NCBI GenBank assembly: GCA_020635015.1
Contig: JACKAP010000026.1
Coordinates: 1-20,363 of the forward strand
DNA from: Calditrichia bacterium
Lineage (GTDB): Bacteria > Calditrichota > Calditrichia > RBG-13-44-9 > J075
DNA: 20,363 bases
Reading direction: 5' to 3'
Below the pieces are notes generated by a model. It worked only from the letters and a program-made list of their open reading frames with translations, made no database searches and was not told the origin of the DNA. How positions within the stretch are numbered: the stretch's first letter is position 1; each line of letters begins with the position of its first letter. A program made the translations under genes and the position numbers. This document shows positions 12,758 to 20,363 of the stretch, piece after piece.

Positions 12758-15133
12758 ATGAGCGTAAGGGCTTTCTTCTATAAAGTAATCTGGTTGCTAC
12801 TGTGGCTTGGGGCGAGTGCGTTTGCCGACCGTTATGCAGAGATCAATCTCAGCACCTCGCCGACCATCGATGACGAGCTCCGGCTGCATGTGGAATTAGA
12901 TTTCCTCAACTTTTCCCGCCTGCCGGTCAGCGAGGTAAAGATTTATTACCGTGACTACAGTGACAGCCGTTTTCAGTTCAAGGAAATGAACGCGCAGGGT
13001 TTCCGCTACATCGCCAGCGTCGATCTTTCGGAGTACGAGGGCAGCATGGTGGAATATTTCTTCGCCGTGGAATATGCTAACGGCGCCCGCCAGCAGTATC
13101 CCGAGAACGCTCCGGAGATGGATCTGCTGCAGGTCTCCCTCCAGCAGGATCTGGATTCCGGGGACGGAGTGGTGGTGATCACGCCGGAGCCGGATGAGGT
13201 GATCTACACCGATGAATTCCTGCTCACCGTCTCCTTCTTCCAATACAGCGCCCGGGTAGATAAAGAACGCACCAAGCTGTATCTCAACGCCTGGGATGTT
13301 TCCCGCTATACCAAGGTGTACGATGAGTTCCTGACCTTTTCTCCGCGGCGGGTGCCTCCCGGCCGGCATAAGCTGACCCTGGAGCTATACGACCAGAGCG
13401 GACGGCTGATCACCAAAAAGGAATGGCATTTCGATGCAGTGCAGCGCAAGGGACCGGCTCCGGTCAGCCGAGAGTTTGCGATTGACGGCAACGCCTTTGC
13501 CGAATCCCGCTCTGAAGAACTCCTCGACGGGCTGCAGTCCAATCACTATGCCCGCGGCGGGCTGAACCTGACCGGCAGCACCGAGCAGTTTGCCTTCGGC
13601 ACCCGGCTGTATCTTTCCAACCAGGAAAAAAGCACGGTGCAGCCGATCAACCGCTATACCGGCTGGGCCCAGGCCAATTTCTGGAACGGCCGCTACCTGC
13701 GCCTCACCGGGGGCGATACCTATCCGCAGTTGAATCCTTTTCTGCTCAACAACATTTTCCTGCGGGGCTTTTACGGCCAGCTGGCCCTGAAATTCATCAA
13801 CTTCGATATCGCCACCGGGCGCACCCGCCGGGGAGTGGAAGGGCGCGCTGCCAACCCGGCAGATCCCACCTCGGTTGCCCGGCCGGGTACGTTTCAGCGC
13901 GATATCTTCGCTGCCCGCACCAGCTTCGGGGCCCGGGAGAATTTCCAACTCGGTCTGACCGTGGTCAAGGGCAAAGATGATGTCAATTCCATCCAGGTCG
14001 GCAATAATCCGGAAGAATCCGCCGGGGCGGGCGCCGATATCTACATCGCCTCCAATAACAAGCGCCTGATCCTGGAAGGGAGTTTCAATCTTTCTTCATA
14101 TAATCCCAACATCGTCGATGGTAAAGATCTACCGCTTGATACGTTGGAAAAGCTTAACGTCGATATCCCCGAGAACCTTTACGATCTCGCCACCGGCATC
14201 ATCACTGTCAACCAGTATCTGATTGTGATTCCGGGGCAGTCCTACCACGGGCAGATGCGCCTGAACATGCTGAACAATCAGTTCTCGATCGCTTACCGTT
14301 ATGTGCAGGACCAGTTTCACAGCCTGGGGCAGCCCTACCTGCTGCGTGACAATAAAGGCTTTGCCATCACCGACAACATCCGCCTGTTCCAGAACCAGCT
14401 TTTCCTGAACCTGCGCTACCAGCAGTATGAAAACAACCTGCGCGACGTGAAATCCGCCACCACCGAGAACCGCACCATCGGATTCAATGTCTCATATTTT
14501 CCGCTGCGCAATCTACCGAGCCTGACGTTCGGCTATAACAATTACCAGCGAAACAACAATGCCGGTACCTCGACCCTGACCTTCCCGGAAGATAACCAGA
14601 CCAACACCATCAATTTCTCCACCAGCTACGCTTTTCTGCTGTCCAACCTCCGCAACCGTTTTACGGTCAATGTGCTGAATTACAATCGCAACGATGATAC
14701 CGCCTTCGGCATAGACAATTTGTCTAATACCTTGTCTTTTATCCTGCAAACCCGCTACAACATTCCCCTGAAGACCAACCTGGAATTCACCTTCCAGCAG
14801 ACCGAAAATACCGCTGCCCAATCCAGTAGCGGGGATCTGGCGGTCAATTCTTTCGGGGCCGGAGCGGAATACGGTTTCAAGAAAATTTTCAGCCAGGAGG
14901 ACGACCTGAGCATTTCTGCGACCGGGCGAATGGGCCTGGTGGAATCCAGCGTCACCTCCACCACCGGCGGCACCACTTTGTTCGACTATAACCGCTCCTT
15001 TCTCAACGGGCGGCTGATCTATACCCATGCCACCTACGGCCGCTTCTCCCTGAACGGCGACCTGGTAAGCTACTCGGGCGACCGGAATTTTAAGGATTAT
15101 ATTGTGACGGCGCGGTATGATGTGAGGTTTTAG
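12758..15133 (+). CDS. Outer-membrane beta-barrel protein with N-terminal beta-sandwich domains
   Basis: The 791-residue protein has a signal peptide (about 1-23, ending ASAFA). Two Ig-like beta domains follow (about 24-125 with VKIYYRDYSDSRFQFKEM and VEYFFAVEYANG; about 130-230 with VIYTDEFLLTVSFF). From about 240 to the end it alternates aromatic and polar residues in repeated amphipathic strands (QLFLNLRYQQYENN, ITVNQYLIVIPGQ, GRLIYTHATYGRFSLNG) and finishes with ARYDVRF, a terminal Phe typical of BAM-inserted barrels. No TonB box or plug domain is seen, so it is not a TonB receptor. It starts 3 bases after the FecR stop, with AGGA at 12747-12750. A structural or sensing partner for FecR is inferred; transported substrate, if any, is unknown. 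Confidence 0.82.
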   Translation: MSVRAFFYKVIWLLLWLGASAFADRYAEINLSTSPTIDDELRLHVELDFLNFSRLPVSEVKIYYRDYSDSRFQFKEMNAQGFRYIASVDLSEYEGSMVEYFFAVEYANGARQQYPENAPEMDLLQVSLQQDLDSGDGVVVITPEPDEVIYTDEFLLTVSFFQYSARVDKERTKLYLNAWDVSRYTKVYDEFLTFSPRRVPPGRHKLTLELYDQSGRLITKKEWHFDAVQRKGPAPVSREFAIDGNAFAESRSEELLDGLQSNHYARGGLNLTGSTEQFAFGTRLYLSNQEKSTVQPINRYTGWAQANFWNGRYLRLTGGDTYPQLNPFLLNNIFLRGFYGQLALKFINFDIATGRTRRGVEGRAANPADPTSVARPGTFQRDIFAARTSFGARENFQLGLTVVKGKDDVNSIQVGNNPEESAGAGADIYIASNNKRLILEGSFNLSSYNPNIVDGKDLPLDTLEKLNVDIPENLYDLATGIITVNQYLIVIPGQSYHGQMRLNMLNNQFSIAYRYVQDQFHSLGQPYLLRDNKGFAITDNIRLFQNQLFLNLRYQQYENNLRDVKSATTENRTIGFNVSYFPLRNLPSLTFGYNNYQRNNNAGTSTLTFPEDNQTNTINFSTSYAFLLSNLRNRFTVNVLNYNRNDDTAFGIDNLSNTLSFILQTRYNIPLKTNLEFTFQQTENTAAQSSSGDLAVNSFGAGAEYGFKKIFSQEDDLSISATGRMGLVESSVTSTTGGTTLFDYNRSFLNGRLIYTHATYGRFSLNGDLVSYSGDRNFKDYIVTARYDVRF

Positions 15134-15136
15134 GAG

Positions 15137-15188
15137 ATTGGTTGTTGGTTGTTGGTTGTGAACCAATGACCAACAACCAACGACCAAT
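15137..15188. repeat. 19-bp inverted repeat between beta-barrel and cyclase genes
   Basis: The arm at 15137-15155 (ATTGGTTGTTGGTTGTTGG) pairs with 15170-15188 (CCAACAACCAACGACCAAT) with one G-T mismatch around a 14-base loop. It starts 3 bases after the barrel stop. The left arm is built of GTTG/GTTGG units. No T-run follows, so it is not a canonical terminator, but it could slow transcription into the cyclase gene. The gap 15134-15242 holds nothing else I can identify. Confidence 0.8.
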
Positions 15189-15242
15189 TACGACTCTGCT
15201 ATTGCTAAACACACTTTGACTCATTGATAACGTGATCTTTTC

Positions 15243-17348
15243 ATGGACCGGCAAAAACTGCTTCGCGTATCGCTGCTTTCCCTGGCGGCCCTGCTGTTGG
15301 CGCTGATGGTACGGAACGCCATTCCCGCCCTGGAGACACTGGAATTGGCCGCGCTGGATTGGCGTTTCCGCCTGCGCGGGGAGCAGCCGCTCAACGACCT
15401 TCCCATCGTGCTGGTCACCATCGATGACTACTCCTTCGAAGCCCTGCCGGACCGCTGGCCCTGGCCGCGCTCGTATTACGCTAACGTGATCGAAAACCTG
15501 GAAAAAGCCGGCGCCCGGGTGATCGGTCTGGACGTTATTTTTGACAAACCGGACAAATACGGCCTCAGCAAAGACCAGCAACTGGCGGATGCAATCCGCA
15601 ATTCCGGCAGGATTGTGCTGGCCAAAAAGCTGGAACAGGATTATCGGCTGCAATCTTATTTTTATTTTGTCGATCCCATTCCGGTGCTGAAAGATGCCGC
15701 CGGCACGGGGCTGGGGCTGGTCTCGGTGCAATCCGATCCCGACGGTATCTACCGCCGCTACCCCGCCGCCCAGCATTATCAGGGAGAGTACTATCCCTCC
15801 TTCGTGCTGGAGCTGCTGCGCAAATACCGTGGCTACGGCCCGGAGGTATCGGTGGAGATTGGCAGCCAGGGCTTCACCTTCGGCGAATTTTTCATTCCCC
15901 ATTTTGCTGCCGGCCACATGCTGATCAACTACCGCGGCCCGGCGGGCACCTTCCCGCATTATTCATTTGCTTCGGTGCTGGATGATGCAAGCGTCACCCT
16001 GGCCGAGGGATATGACTTCGATTATTTCAGCGAGAACCTTCTGCCCGATGGGGTTTTTAAAGACAAGATCGTCATCGTCGGATCGACCGCTGCCGACCTG
16101 CACGATAACTTTCCGACCCCCTTCCTGGGCACCGGTAGCGCAGCGAAAGAGACGCCGGGAATGGAAATTCTCGCCAATGCCACCCATACCATTTTGGGCA
16201 ATTTGTATTTTTACAAGCCTCCCCGCTGGCTCTCGCTGGGGATTGTGTTGCTGCTGGTATTGCTGGTGCAGATGATCAGCCTGCGCCTCTCGCCGCTGTG
16301 GTCGACGCTCATCACCCTGGGGCTCATTCTGCTGCTGGGCCTGGTGCAGATATTGCTGTTCAGCCGCGCCGGCATCGTGATGGAGATGGTCTTCCCGGCC
16401 CTGGCACTCGCCTTTTCGTTTGTATCGACCAATCTCTACCAATTCATGCTGGCCCGCAAGGAAAAGCAGCGCATCCTCGGGGCCTTTGCCCATTACGTGC
16501 CGGCCAAAGTGGTGCAGGAACTGATCGCGCATCCGGAAAAGCTCGCCCTCGGCGGGGAAGAGCGGGTGATGACGGTGCTGTTTTCCGATGTGGCCAGCTT
16601 CACTACCATCTCGGAAAGCCTGACGCCCCGTCAGTTGGTGATGCTGATCAATGAGTATCTCAGCGAGATGACCGAGCTCATCCTGAAGTATGATGGGATC
16701 ATCGATAAGTACGAAGGGGATGCGATCATGGCGGAATTCGGCGCGCCGGTATATTACGATCACCATGCGACCAATGCCTGCCATGCCGCGCTGGAGATGC
16801 AGCACCGCCTCAAGGAGCTCTCCCGGATTTGGCGGCGCCAGGGACGGCCGGTGCTGAGCTGCCGGGTGGGGATCAACACCGGCAACATGATCGTGGGCAA
16901 CATGGGCTCGCGCAAGGTGTTCGATTATACCGTGCTGGGCGATGAGGTCAACCTGGCCTCCCGCCTGGAAGGCGCCAACAAGCTCTACGGCACTCGTAAT
17001 ATGATCAGCGAAGCCACCTACCAGCAGGTGCGCAGCCAATTCATCACCCGCCCGCTGGACCTGATTGTGGTGAAAGGCAAACGTAAGCCGGTGCAGGTAT
17101 ATGAACTGATCGCCCGCAAAGACGAGCAGTTGCATCACCTGTTGGCCAGCATTTTGCCGATGTACGAAGAGGGGATGGCCTATTATGAAGCGCGCAACTG
17201 GGAAAAAGCCGCCGACCGCTTCAGCAGCATCCTGCGCCTGATGCCGGACGACGGACCGTCGAAACTCTACCTGCGCCGCTCCCAGGAATTTGCGCTATCC
17301 CCCCCGCCGCTCGATTGGGATGGGGTTTACCAGATGCAATCTAAGTGA
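15243..17348 (+). CDS. CHASE2-domain class III adenylate cyclase
   Basis: The 701-residue inner-membrane protein makes cAMP from ATP in response to an extracytoplasmic signal. After a first membrane helix (about 7-24), a CHASE2 domain fills about 30-320 (IVLVTIDDYSFEALPDRWPW, VIGLDVIFDKPD, DKIVIVGSTAADLHDNFPTP). Three helices follow (about 329-347, 353-374, 378-400). The catalytic domain (about 438-625) has both metal aspartates (D449 in FSDVASFT, D493 in DKYEGDAIMAEFG), K489, T563 in YTVLGDEVN, and N570/R574 in VNLASRLEGAN. K489/T563 places it in class IIIb and predicts ATP specificity. A TPR-like segment (634-680) ends it. No clear Shine-Dalgarno precedes ATG 15243. It follows the barrel gene by 109 bases. 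Confidence 0.93.
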   Translation: MDRQKLLRVSLLSLAALLLALMVRNAIPALETLELAALDWRFRLRGEQPLNDLPIVLVTIDDYSFEALPDRWPWPRSYYANVIENLEKAGARVIGLDVIFDKPDKYGLSKDQQLADAIRNSGRIVLAKKLEQDYRLQSYFYFVDPIPVLKDAAGTGLGLVSVQSDPDGIYRRYPAAQHYQGEYYPSFVLELLRKYRGYGPEVSVEIGSQGFTFGEFFIPHFAAGHMLINYRGPAGTFPHYSFASVLDDASVTLAEGYDFDYFSENLLPDGVFKDKIVIVGSTAADLHDNFPTPFLGTGSAAKETPGMEILANATHTILGNLYFYKPPRWLSLGIVLLLVLLVQMISLRLSPLWSTLITLGLILLLGLVQILLFSRAGIVMEMVFPALALAFSFVSTNLYQFMLARKEKQRILGAFAHYVPAKVVQELIAHPEKLALGGEERVMTVLFSDVASFTTISESLTPRQLVMLINEYLSEMTELILKYDGIIDKYEGDAIMAEFGAPVYYDHHATNACHAALEMQHRLKELSRIWRRQGRPVLSCRVGINTGNMIVGNMGSRKVFDYTVLGDEVNLASRLEGANKLYGTRNMISEATYQQVRSQFITRPLDLIVVKGKRKPVQVYELIARKDEQLHHLLASILPMYEEGMAYYEARNWEKAADRFSSILRLMPDDGPSKLYLRRSQEFALSPPPLDWDGVYQMQSK

Positions 17349-17375
17349 GCTAAGGTCTCTGTTTTAACCATGAGA

Positions 17376-17580
17376 ATAGAACGCGGATGGCACGGATGAC
17401 GCGGATTCTCGCGGATTTTTTTCGGTTGCTTCGCGCGGAACTGTCGAAGATTTACCGCAAATCGAATATAAATTATCACTTTTGTTTTGTGATAAATTTG
17501 CGTTCATGAATTTGTCTTGGTCGTTTACTTCAGTAGTGAATCCGCGTAAATCCGTGTCATCCATGTCATCCGCGTTCCAT
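17376..17580. repeat. Inverted pair of the 41-bp intergenic element (copies 3 and 4)
   Basis: The plus copy is 17376-17416 (starting ATAGAACGCGGATG) and the minus copy is 17540-17580. The plus copy differs from the reverse complement of 6582-6622 at only two positions. The two arms here match each other less well, with about six differences. They lie between the converging ends of the cyclase and SLC12 genes, filling most of the gap 17349-17598. A T7 run (17417-17423 region) follows the plus copy. No gene is present in this gap. Confidence 0.85.
17456..17502. repeat. AT-rich bulged hairpin inside the element pair
   Basis: CGCAAAT (17456-17462) pairs with ATTTGCG (17496-17502), and TTATCAC (17473-17479) pairs with GTGATAA (17489-17495), leaving a 10-base bulge on the left side and a T-rich 9-base loop. 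Its position between two convergent genes would suit a bidirectional transcription end, but neither side has a proper T-run, so this is only a structural observation. Confidence 0.4.
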
Positions 17581-17598
17581 TAAGACCTGTCAATCCCC

Positions 17599-19890
17599 TC
17601 ACACTAGCACACTCTCATGCCCCGAATCTCTTACAAACATGCAACTGCTTTCCGTCTGCACCACCATGTTCTCGATGAACGTCTTATCCACCACATCCGC
17701 CAGGCCTAAGATGTTCAGATCGGCATGGGGAGCCCGTTCGGCAAATTCCCATAGTTCTGCCTTCTCTACCACGATCTCGTAGCGATTGGGCATCCGGGCC
17801 AGGTTCATCAGGTCGGCCAGGTAACTGCGGGCGCTGGCGATATCTTCTTCTTTTGCCACCAGGCTGATCAGACGTACCCGCACCCGCCAGTTCTGAATCA
17901 GCATAAAGGCGATCAGCAGCGGCAGGTCGATATTAGCAAGGTCGAAGCTCAACTGCCAGTTGGGCGACTGGTCGCGGATCCAGATGTTGACATCGCGGCT
18001 CTTGCCCATGCCGGCATCGGGGTGGCGGGCAATAAAGGCGACGCCGAAGGAGTTCTCATCGGCAATCTTGATAATCGCCTTCAGCTCCTCCGCACTGCGG
18101 TCCTCCACCGTCACAAAGAGAATATTCGGGCGGAAAAACGAACTGCGCATCACTGCGGCGGTGGTGCGCAGGCTGGAGAGGAAATCACTGGATTCGATAA
18201 CGGCAGCGGACGCAAAAACGCCCTCTTCTTTCAGAGCGGTGATTATCTTGGGCAGGCTGCGCAGGGCCCGGGAGGTCTTCTTGGCCTGCAAGCCGACCAC
18301 CTGGATCGAGCCCTGGGGCTGGATCATCGCCAGCAACAGCTGAAAATTTCCCTCTAACTGGGTGGAACGCTCCACCGGGAAGAGGATATCCGGTTTCCAG
18401 GAACGCAGATTAAAAGATTCCGGGGTCATGGCCACTTTGGTCGCCGCCCATTTGGCCACGGAAAGGAACAGCCCGCTGTTGAGGGTTTCGTAAGGCGTCT
18501 CCAAAGAACGGCGGTCGAGGTAAAAATAGATGGTGATGCTCAGCAGAATGCAGATCAATCCCACGGCGGGACTGACGATCACGATCGCGGTGAGGCAAGC
18601 CAGGCTGCCGAAAAACGGCACGTAAACCGGCACCCGGAAAGTAGGGCGGAAGCTGATCAGGTTCAGCTTCTTCTCGATCACCAGGATAAAATTGATCGTG
18701 AAGTAGGTCATCAAAAAAAATACCGTAACGATCTGGGCGATGGCGTTGAGGTCGCCCACCAGCAGAATGAACAGCACCAGCCCGCCGGTAAACAGGATCG
18801 CATTGCGCGGCTCCTCGCCGTGGAGTTTCCCGAAGAACTCCGGGAAGAGCATGATCTTATGCTGCCCCAGCGCCTGCAGGGTGCGGGGCGAGGCCACAAA
18901 GGAACTGAGGGCTGCGGTAAAACAGGAAGAGAGGATGCCGATCAGCACTGCCGGTCCCCAAAAAGCCCGATCGACGGCGATGGTCAGGTTACCGACCAAC
19001 TCTTCCGGGGTGGCGACCAGCGAGTACCAGATCGCCAGGGTTACATAAATCAGCAGCGAAATTACCCAGGCGGTCATGGTACCCAGCGGGATGCTGCTTC
19101 GGGGATTCTTCAGACTGCCGGACATGCTCGCTCCCACCATGATGCCGGTGGCCGCCGGGAAGAATATCGCAAACAACGTCCAGTAATCCGCCTGTTCAAA
19201 TTTCCCTAAAATCTGCGGCTCCTGAAGCTGTTCCACACTGTGCAGGCCGAGATAGATCGAGGTCAGGGCCAGGATGACCCCGCTCATCACCAGCACCTGG
19301 ATGCGGAAGGCCAGGGTGGTGCTAATATAGGACACCAGGAACACCACGGCAAAGACCGCCAGCACCACCAGCAGGGGGTGATGGGTCGGGAAGATGGCAA
19401 TCCAGCCTTCCATGAAGCCGTAGACGTACATCGCCACCGAGAGGCTTTGCGCCAGATAAAAGGGAATGCCGATGCTTCCACCCACCTCCAGGCCAAGACT
19501 TTGGGTGGCCAGGGTGAACACCCCACCGGCCCCGAGGCGGATATTGGTGGTGATCGAAGACAGCGACAGCGCGGTGGTGCCGGTGATGAAATAGGCCATC
19601 AGGATGATCAGCAGCGCCCCGCCGAGGCCGGCATTGCCCACCACCCAGCCTTCGCGGAGGTACATCATCACCCCCAGGATAGTGAGGATGGTAGGGCGGA
19701 TCACCCCGCTGAAAGTGCCGAATTTTCTGCCCGCCGCCGTCTGCCGTCGCCCGGCAGTCAGCTTTTCGTCGATGGCGGTGGTGATCTCCTGCTCATCCGC
19801 CGGGGTTTCTTCCGATGCCGGGGAGATGGGGGTTTCCTCTTCCGGTTGGAGGGGAGGGGGTGTATCTGGGTTTGAATCTTTAACGGTCAT
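17599..19890 (-). CDS. SLC12-type cation-chloride cotransporter (APC superfamily)
   Basis: The 763-residue inner-membrane transporter resembles the Na-K-Cl / K-Cl cotransporter family. An acidic, Pro-rich cytosolic N-terminus (1-55) precedes about twelve helices (about 63-460). Signature segments are GVIRPTILTILGVMMYLREG with GWVVGNAGLGGAL (TM1 region) and FFPAATGIMVGASMSGSLKN (243-262), closely like the eukaryotic FFPAATGI-AGANISG motif of the TM6 region. Residues about 485-763 form a soluble SLC12-like C-terminal domain (FQLLLAMIQPQGSIQVVGLQ, PNILFVTVEDRSAEELKAII), as in bacterial and archaeal CCC homologues. It would move chloride with Na+ and/or K+; ion choice cannot be read here. It lies 152 bases downstream of nadK on the same strand and converges with the cyclase gene. 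Confidence 0.87.
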   Translation of the reverse strand: MTVKDSNPDTPPPLQPEEETPISPASEETPADEQEITTAIDEKLTAGRRQTAAGRKFGTFSGVIRPTILTILGVMMYLREGWVVGNAGLGGALLIILMAYFITGTTALSLSSITTNIRLGAGGVFTLATQSLGLEVGGSIGIPFYLAQSLSVAMYVYGFMEGWIAIFPTHHPLLVVLAVFAVVFLVSYISTTLAFRIQVLVMSGVILALTSIYLGLHSVEQLQEPQILGKFEQADYWTLFAIFFPAATGIMVGASMSGSLKNPRSSIPLGTMTAWVISLLIYVTLAIWYSLVATPEELVGNLTIAVDRAFWGPAVLIGILSSCFTAALSSFVASPRTLQALGQHKIMLFPEFFGKLHGEEPRNAILFTGGLVLFILLVGDLNAIAQIVTVFFLMTYFTINFILVIEKKLNLISFRPTFRVPVYVPFFGSLACLTAIVIVSPAVGLICILLSITIYFYLDRRSLETPYETLNSGLFLSVAKWAATKVAMTPESFNLRSWKPDILFPVERSTQLEGNFQLLLAMIQPQGSIQVVGLQAKKTSRALRSLPKIITALKEEGVFASAAVIESSDFLSSLRTTAAVMRSSFFRPNILFVTVEDRSAEELKAIIKIADENSFGVAFIARHPDAGMGKSRDVNIWIRDQSPNWQLSFDLANIDLPLLIAFMLIQNWRVRVRLISLVAKEEDIASARSYLADLMNLARMPNRYEIVVEKAELWEFAERAPHADLNILGLADVVDKTFIENMVVQTESSCMFVRDSGHESVLV

Positions 19891-19936
19891 AAATCAGAGC
19901 ACTTTCTTTGCGGGTCAGCAAGTATATTGCACCTAC

Positions 19937-20011
19937 AGATTTCTCACTGCGCTTCGCTACGTTCGAAATGACCTAGGCGCTGTCATTCCGAAGGCACCAG
20001 CCGAGGAATCT
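19937..20011. repeat. REP-like inverted repeat between nadK and the SLC12 gene
   Basis: Left arm 19937-19972 (AGATTTCTC near its start, TTCGAAATGAC at its end) pairs with 19982-20011 (GTCATTCCGAAGG near its start, GAGGAATCT at its end). The end blocks match at 8 of 9 and 10 of 11 positions. TCATTCCGAA / GAGGAATCT is a recurrent pattern of non-coding palindromic elements in environmental genomes. It fills half of the 19891-20042 gap, which has no gene. A possible minus-strand TATACT lies at 19921-19926. Confidence 0.7.
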
Positions 20012-20042
20012 ATAATTCTACAAGACATCATAAACTATACAG

Positions 20043-20363
20043 CTACGAATCATGGCTCCAGCGCTTCTTATCGCGGAAATCCTTGCCCCAGTTCAGCTTG
20101 CTGTGCAGCAGGCTGAAAAAATTGCTGTCCAGCGGCTTGACCAGGTGCACGGAAAAAGGGGCGCGCTGGATGACCATCCGGGTGCGGGTTTTGCAATGGC
20201 GCACATCGCGCCCATCCGCCGCCACGTTGAAACTGGTATACTCGGTACGGGTGACGATCTTGATGGTGGCGTCCGCCGGAATGATGATCGGCCGATTGGT
20301 CAGGGAATGGGGACAGACCGGGTTGATCAGCATGACGTTGGTCGACGGCACCATGATCGGCCC
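20043..20363 (-). CDS. nadK: NAD kinase, C-terminal part (partial at window end)
   Basis: The frame runs from the window edge to a TAG at 20043-20045 and gives about 106 residues of the C-terminal beta-sandwich domain of NAD kinase, the enzyme that phosphorylates NAD to NADP. Diagnostic segments are GPIMVPSTNVMLINPVCPHS then LTNRPIIIPADATIKI, AADGRD, and the end SNFFSLLHSKLNWGKDFRD. The N-terminal part with the GGDGT motif lies beyond the window. A long ribosome-proximal start cannot be judged; an internal ATG at 20352-20354 is not the real start. The SLC12 gene is the next gene on this strand. Confidence 0.88.
   Translation of the reverse strand, partial: GPIMVPSTNVMLINPVCPHSLTNRPIIIPADATIKIVTRTEYTSFNVAADGRDVRHCKTRTRMVIQRAPFSVHLVKPLDSNFFSLLHSKLNWGKDFRDKKRWSHDS

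Noticed and set aside
12068..15133. Classical FecIRA iron-signalling system
   Set aside because: The FecR protein has no cytoplasmic anti-sigma domain, the barrel lacks a plug and TonB box, and no ECF sigma gene is present in the window.
15963..17138. 391-residue antisense frame opposite the adenylate cyclase
   Set aside because: Composition is His/Gln-rich and without domains; the sense strand has complete cyclase motifs.

Overview
The window looks like a chromosomal segment from a diderm, probably non-model bacterium of the Fibrobacteres-Chlorobi-Bacteroidetes / Calditrichota-like assemblage. The best pointer is the C-terminal NYPNPFNP-type sorting tail on the exported protein at 4324-6414, which is typical of type IX secretion cargo in those lineages. 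An outer-membrane beta-barrel ending in aromatic F supports a diderm envelope. Most genes are GC-rich, but the gaps and the toxin-antitoxin pair are visibly AT-rich. The phylum call is inference.

Layout: (1) 1-124, C-terminal end of an unidentified protein. (2) 187-816, a Phd/YefM antitoxin and RelE/ParE toxin pair with its own palindromic operator. (3) 1038-2955, a LytS-type histidine kinase overlapping a LytTR response regulator. (4) 3243-4067, a TrhO-type rhodanese tRNA hydroxylase. (5) 4324-6414, an exported SpoIID-domain protein with a type IX-like tail. (6) 6782-10872, a three-gene biotin-dependent acyl-CoA carboxylase: a methylcrotonyl-CoA carboxylase-like carboxyltransferase, a biotin carboxylase and a separate biotin carrier. 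(7) 10882-17348, four same-strand genes: a secreted Ig/Fn3-like protein, a periplasmic FecR-domain protein, an outer-membrane beta-barrel with N-terminal beta-sandwich domains, and a CHASE2-class III adenylate cyclase with a TPR-like tail. (8) On the minus strand, an SLC12-type cation-chloride cotransporter (17599-19890), preceded by the C-terminal part of NAD kinase (20043-20363).

The most interesting unit is block 7. It places a periplasmic FecR domain and a non-TonB beta-barrel beside an extracytoplasmic CHASE2 sensor wired to cAMP production. This resembles an envelope-sensing pathway in which a cyclase replaces the ECF sigma factor of classical FecIRA systems. The block starts only 9 bases after the biotin carrier gene, so it may be cotranscribed with the end of the carboxylase cluster; a candidate sigma70-like promoter lies at 10269-10296.

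Nearly every intergenic gap holds a repeat or palindrome: a perfect 22-bp hairpin (3106-3156), a 41-bp element present four times as two inverted pairs (6416-6622 and 17376-17580), a 22-bp tandem repeat ending in a 28-bp palindrome between the biotin carboxylase and carrier genes (10169-10242), and several REP-like inverted repeats. No tRNA, rRNA, CRISPR array or transposase was found.
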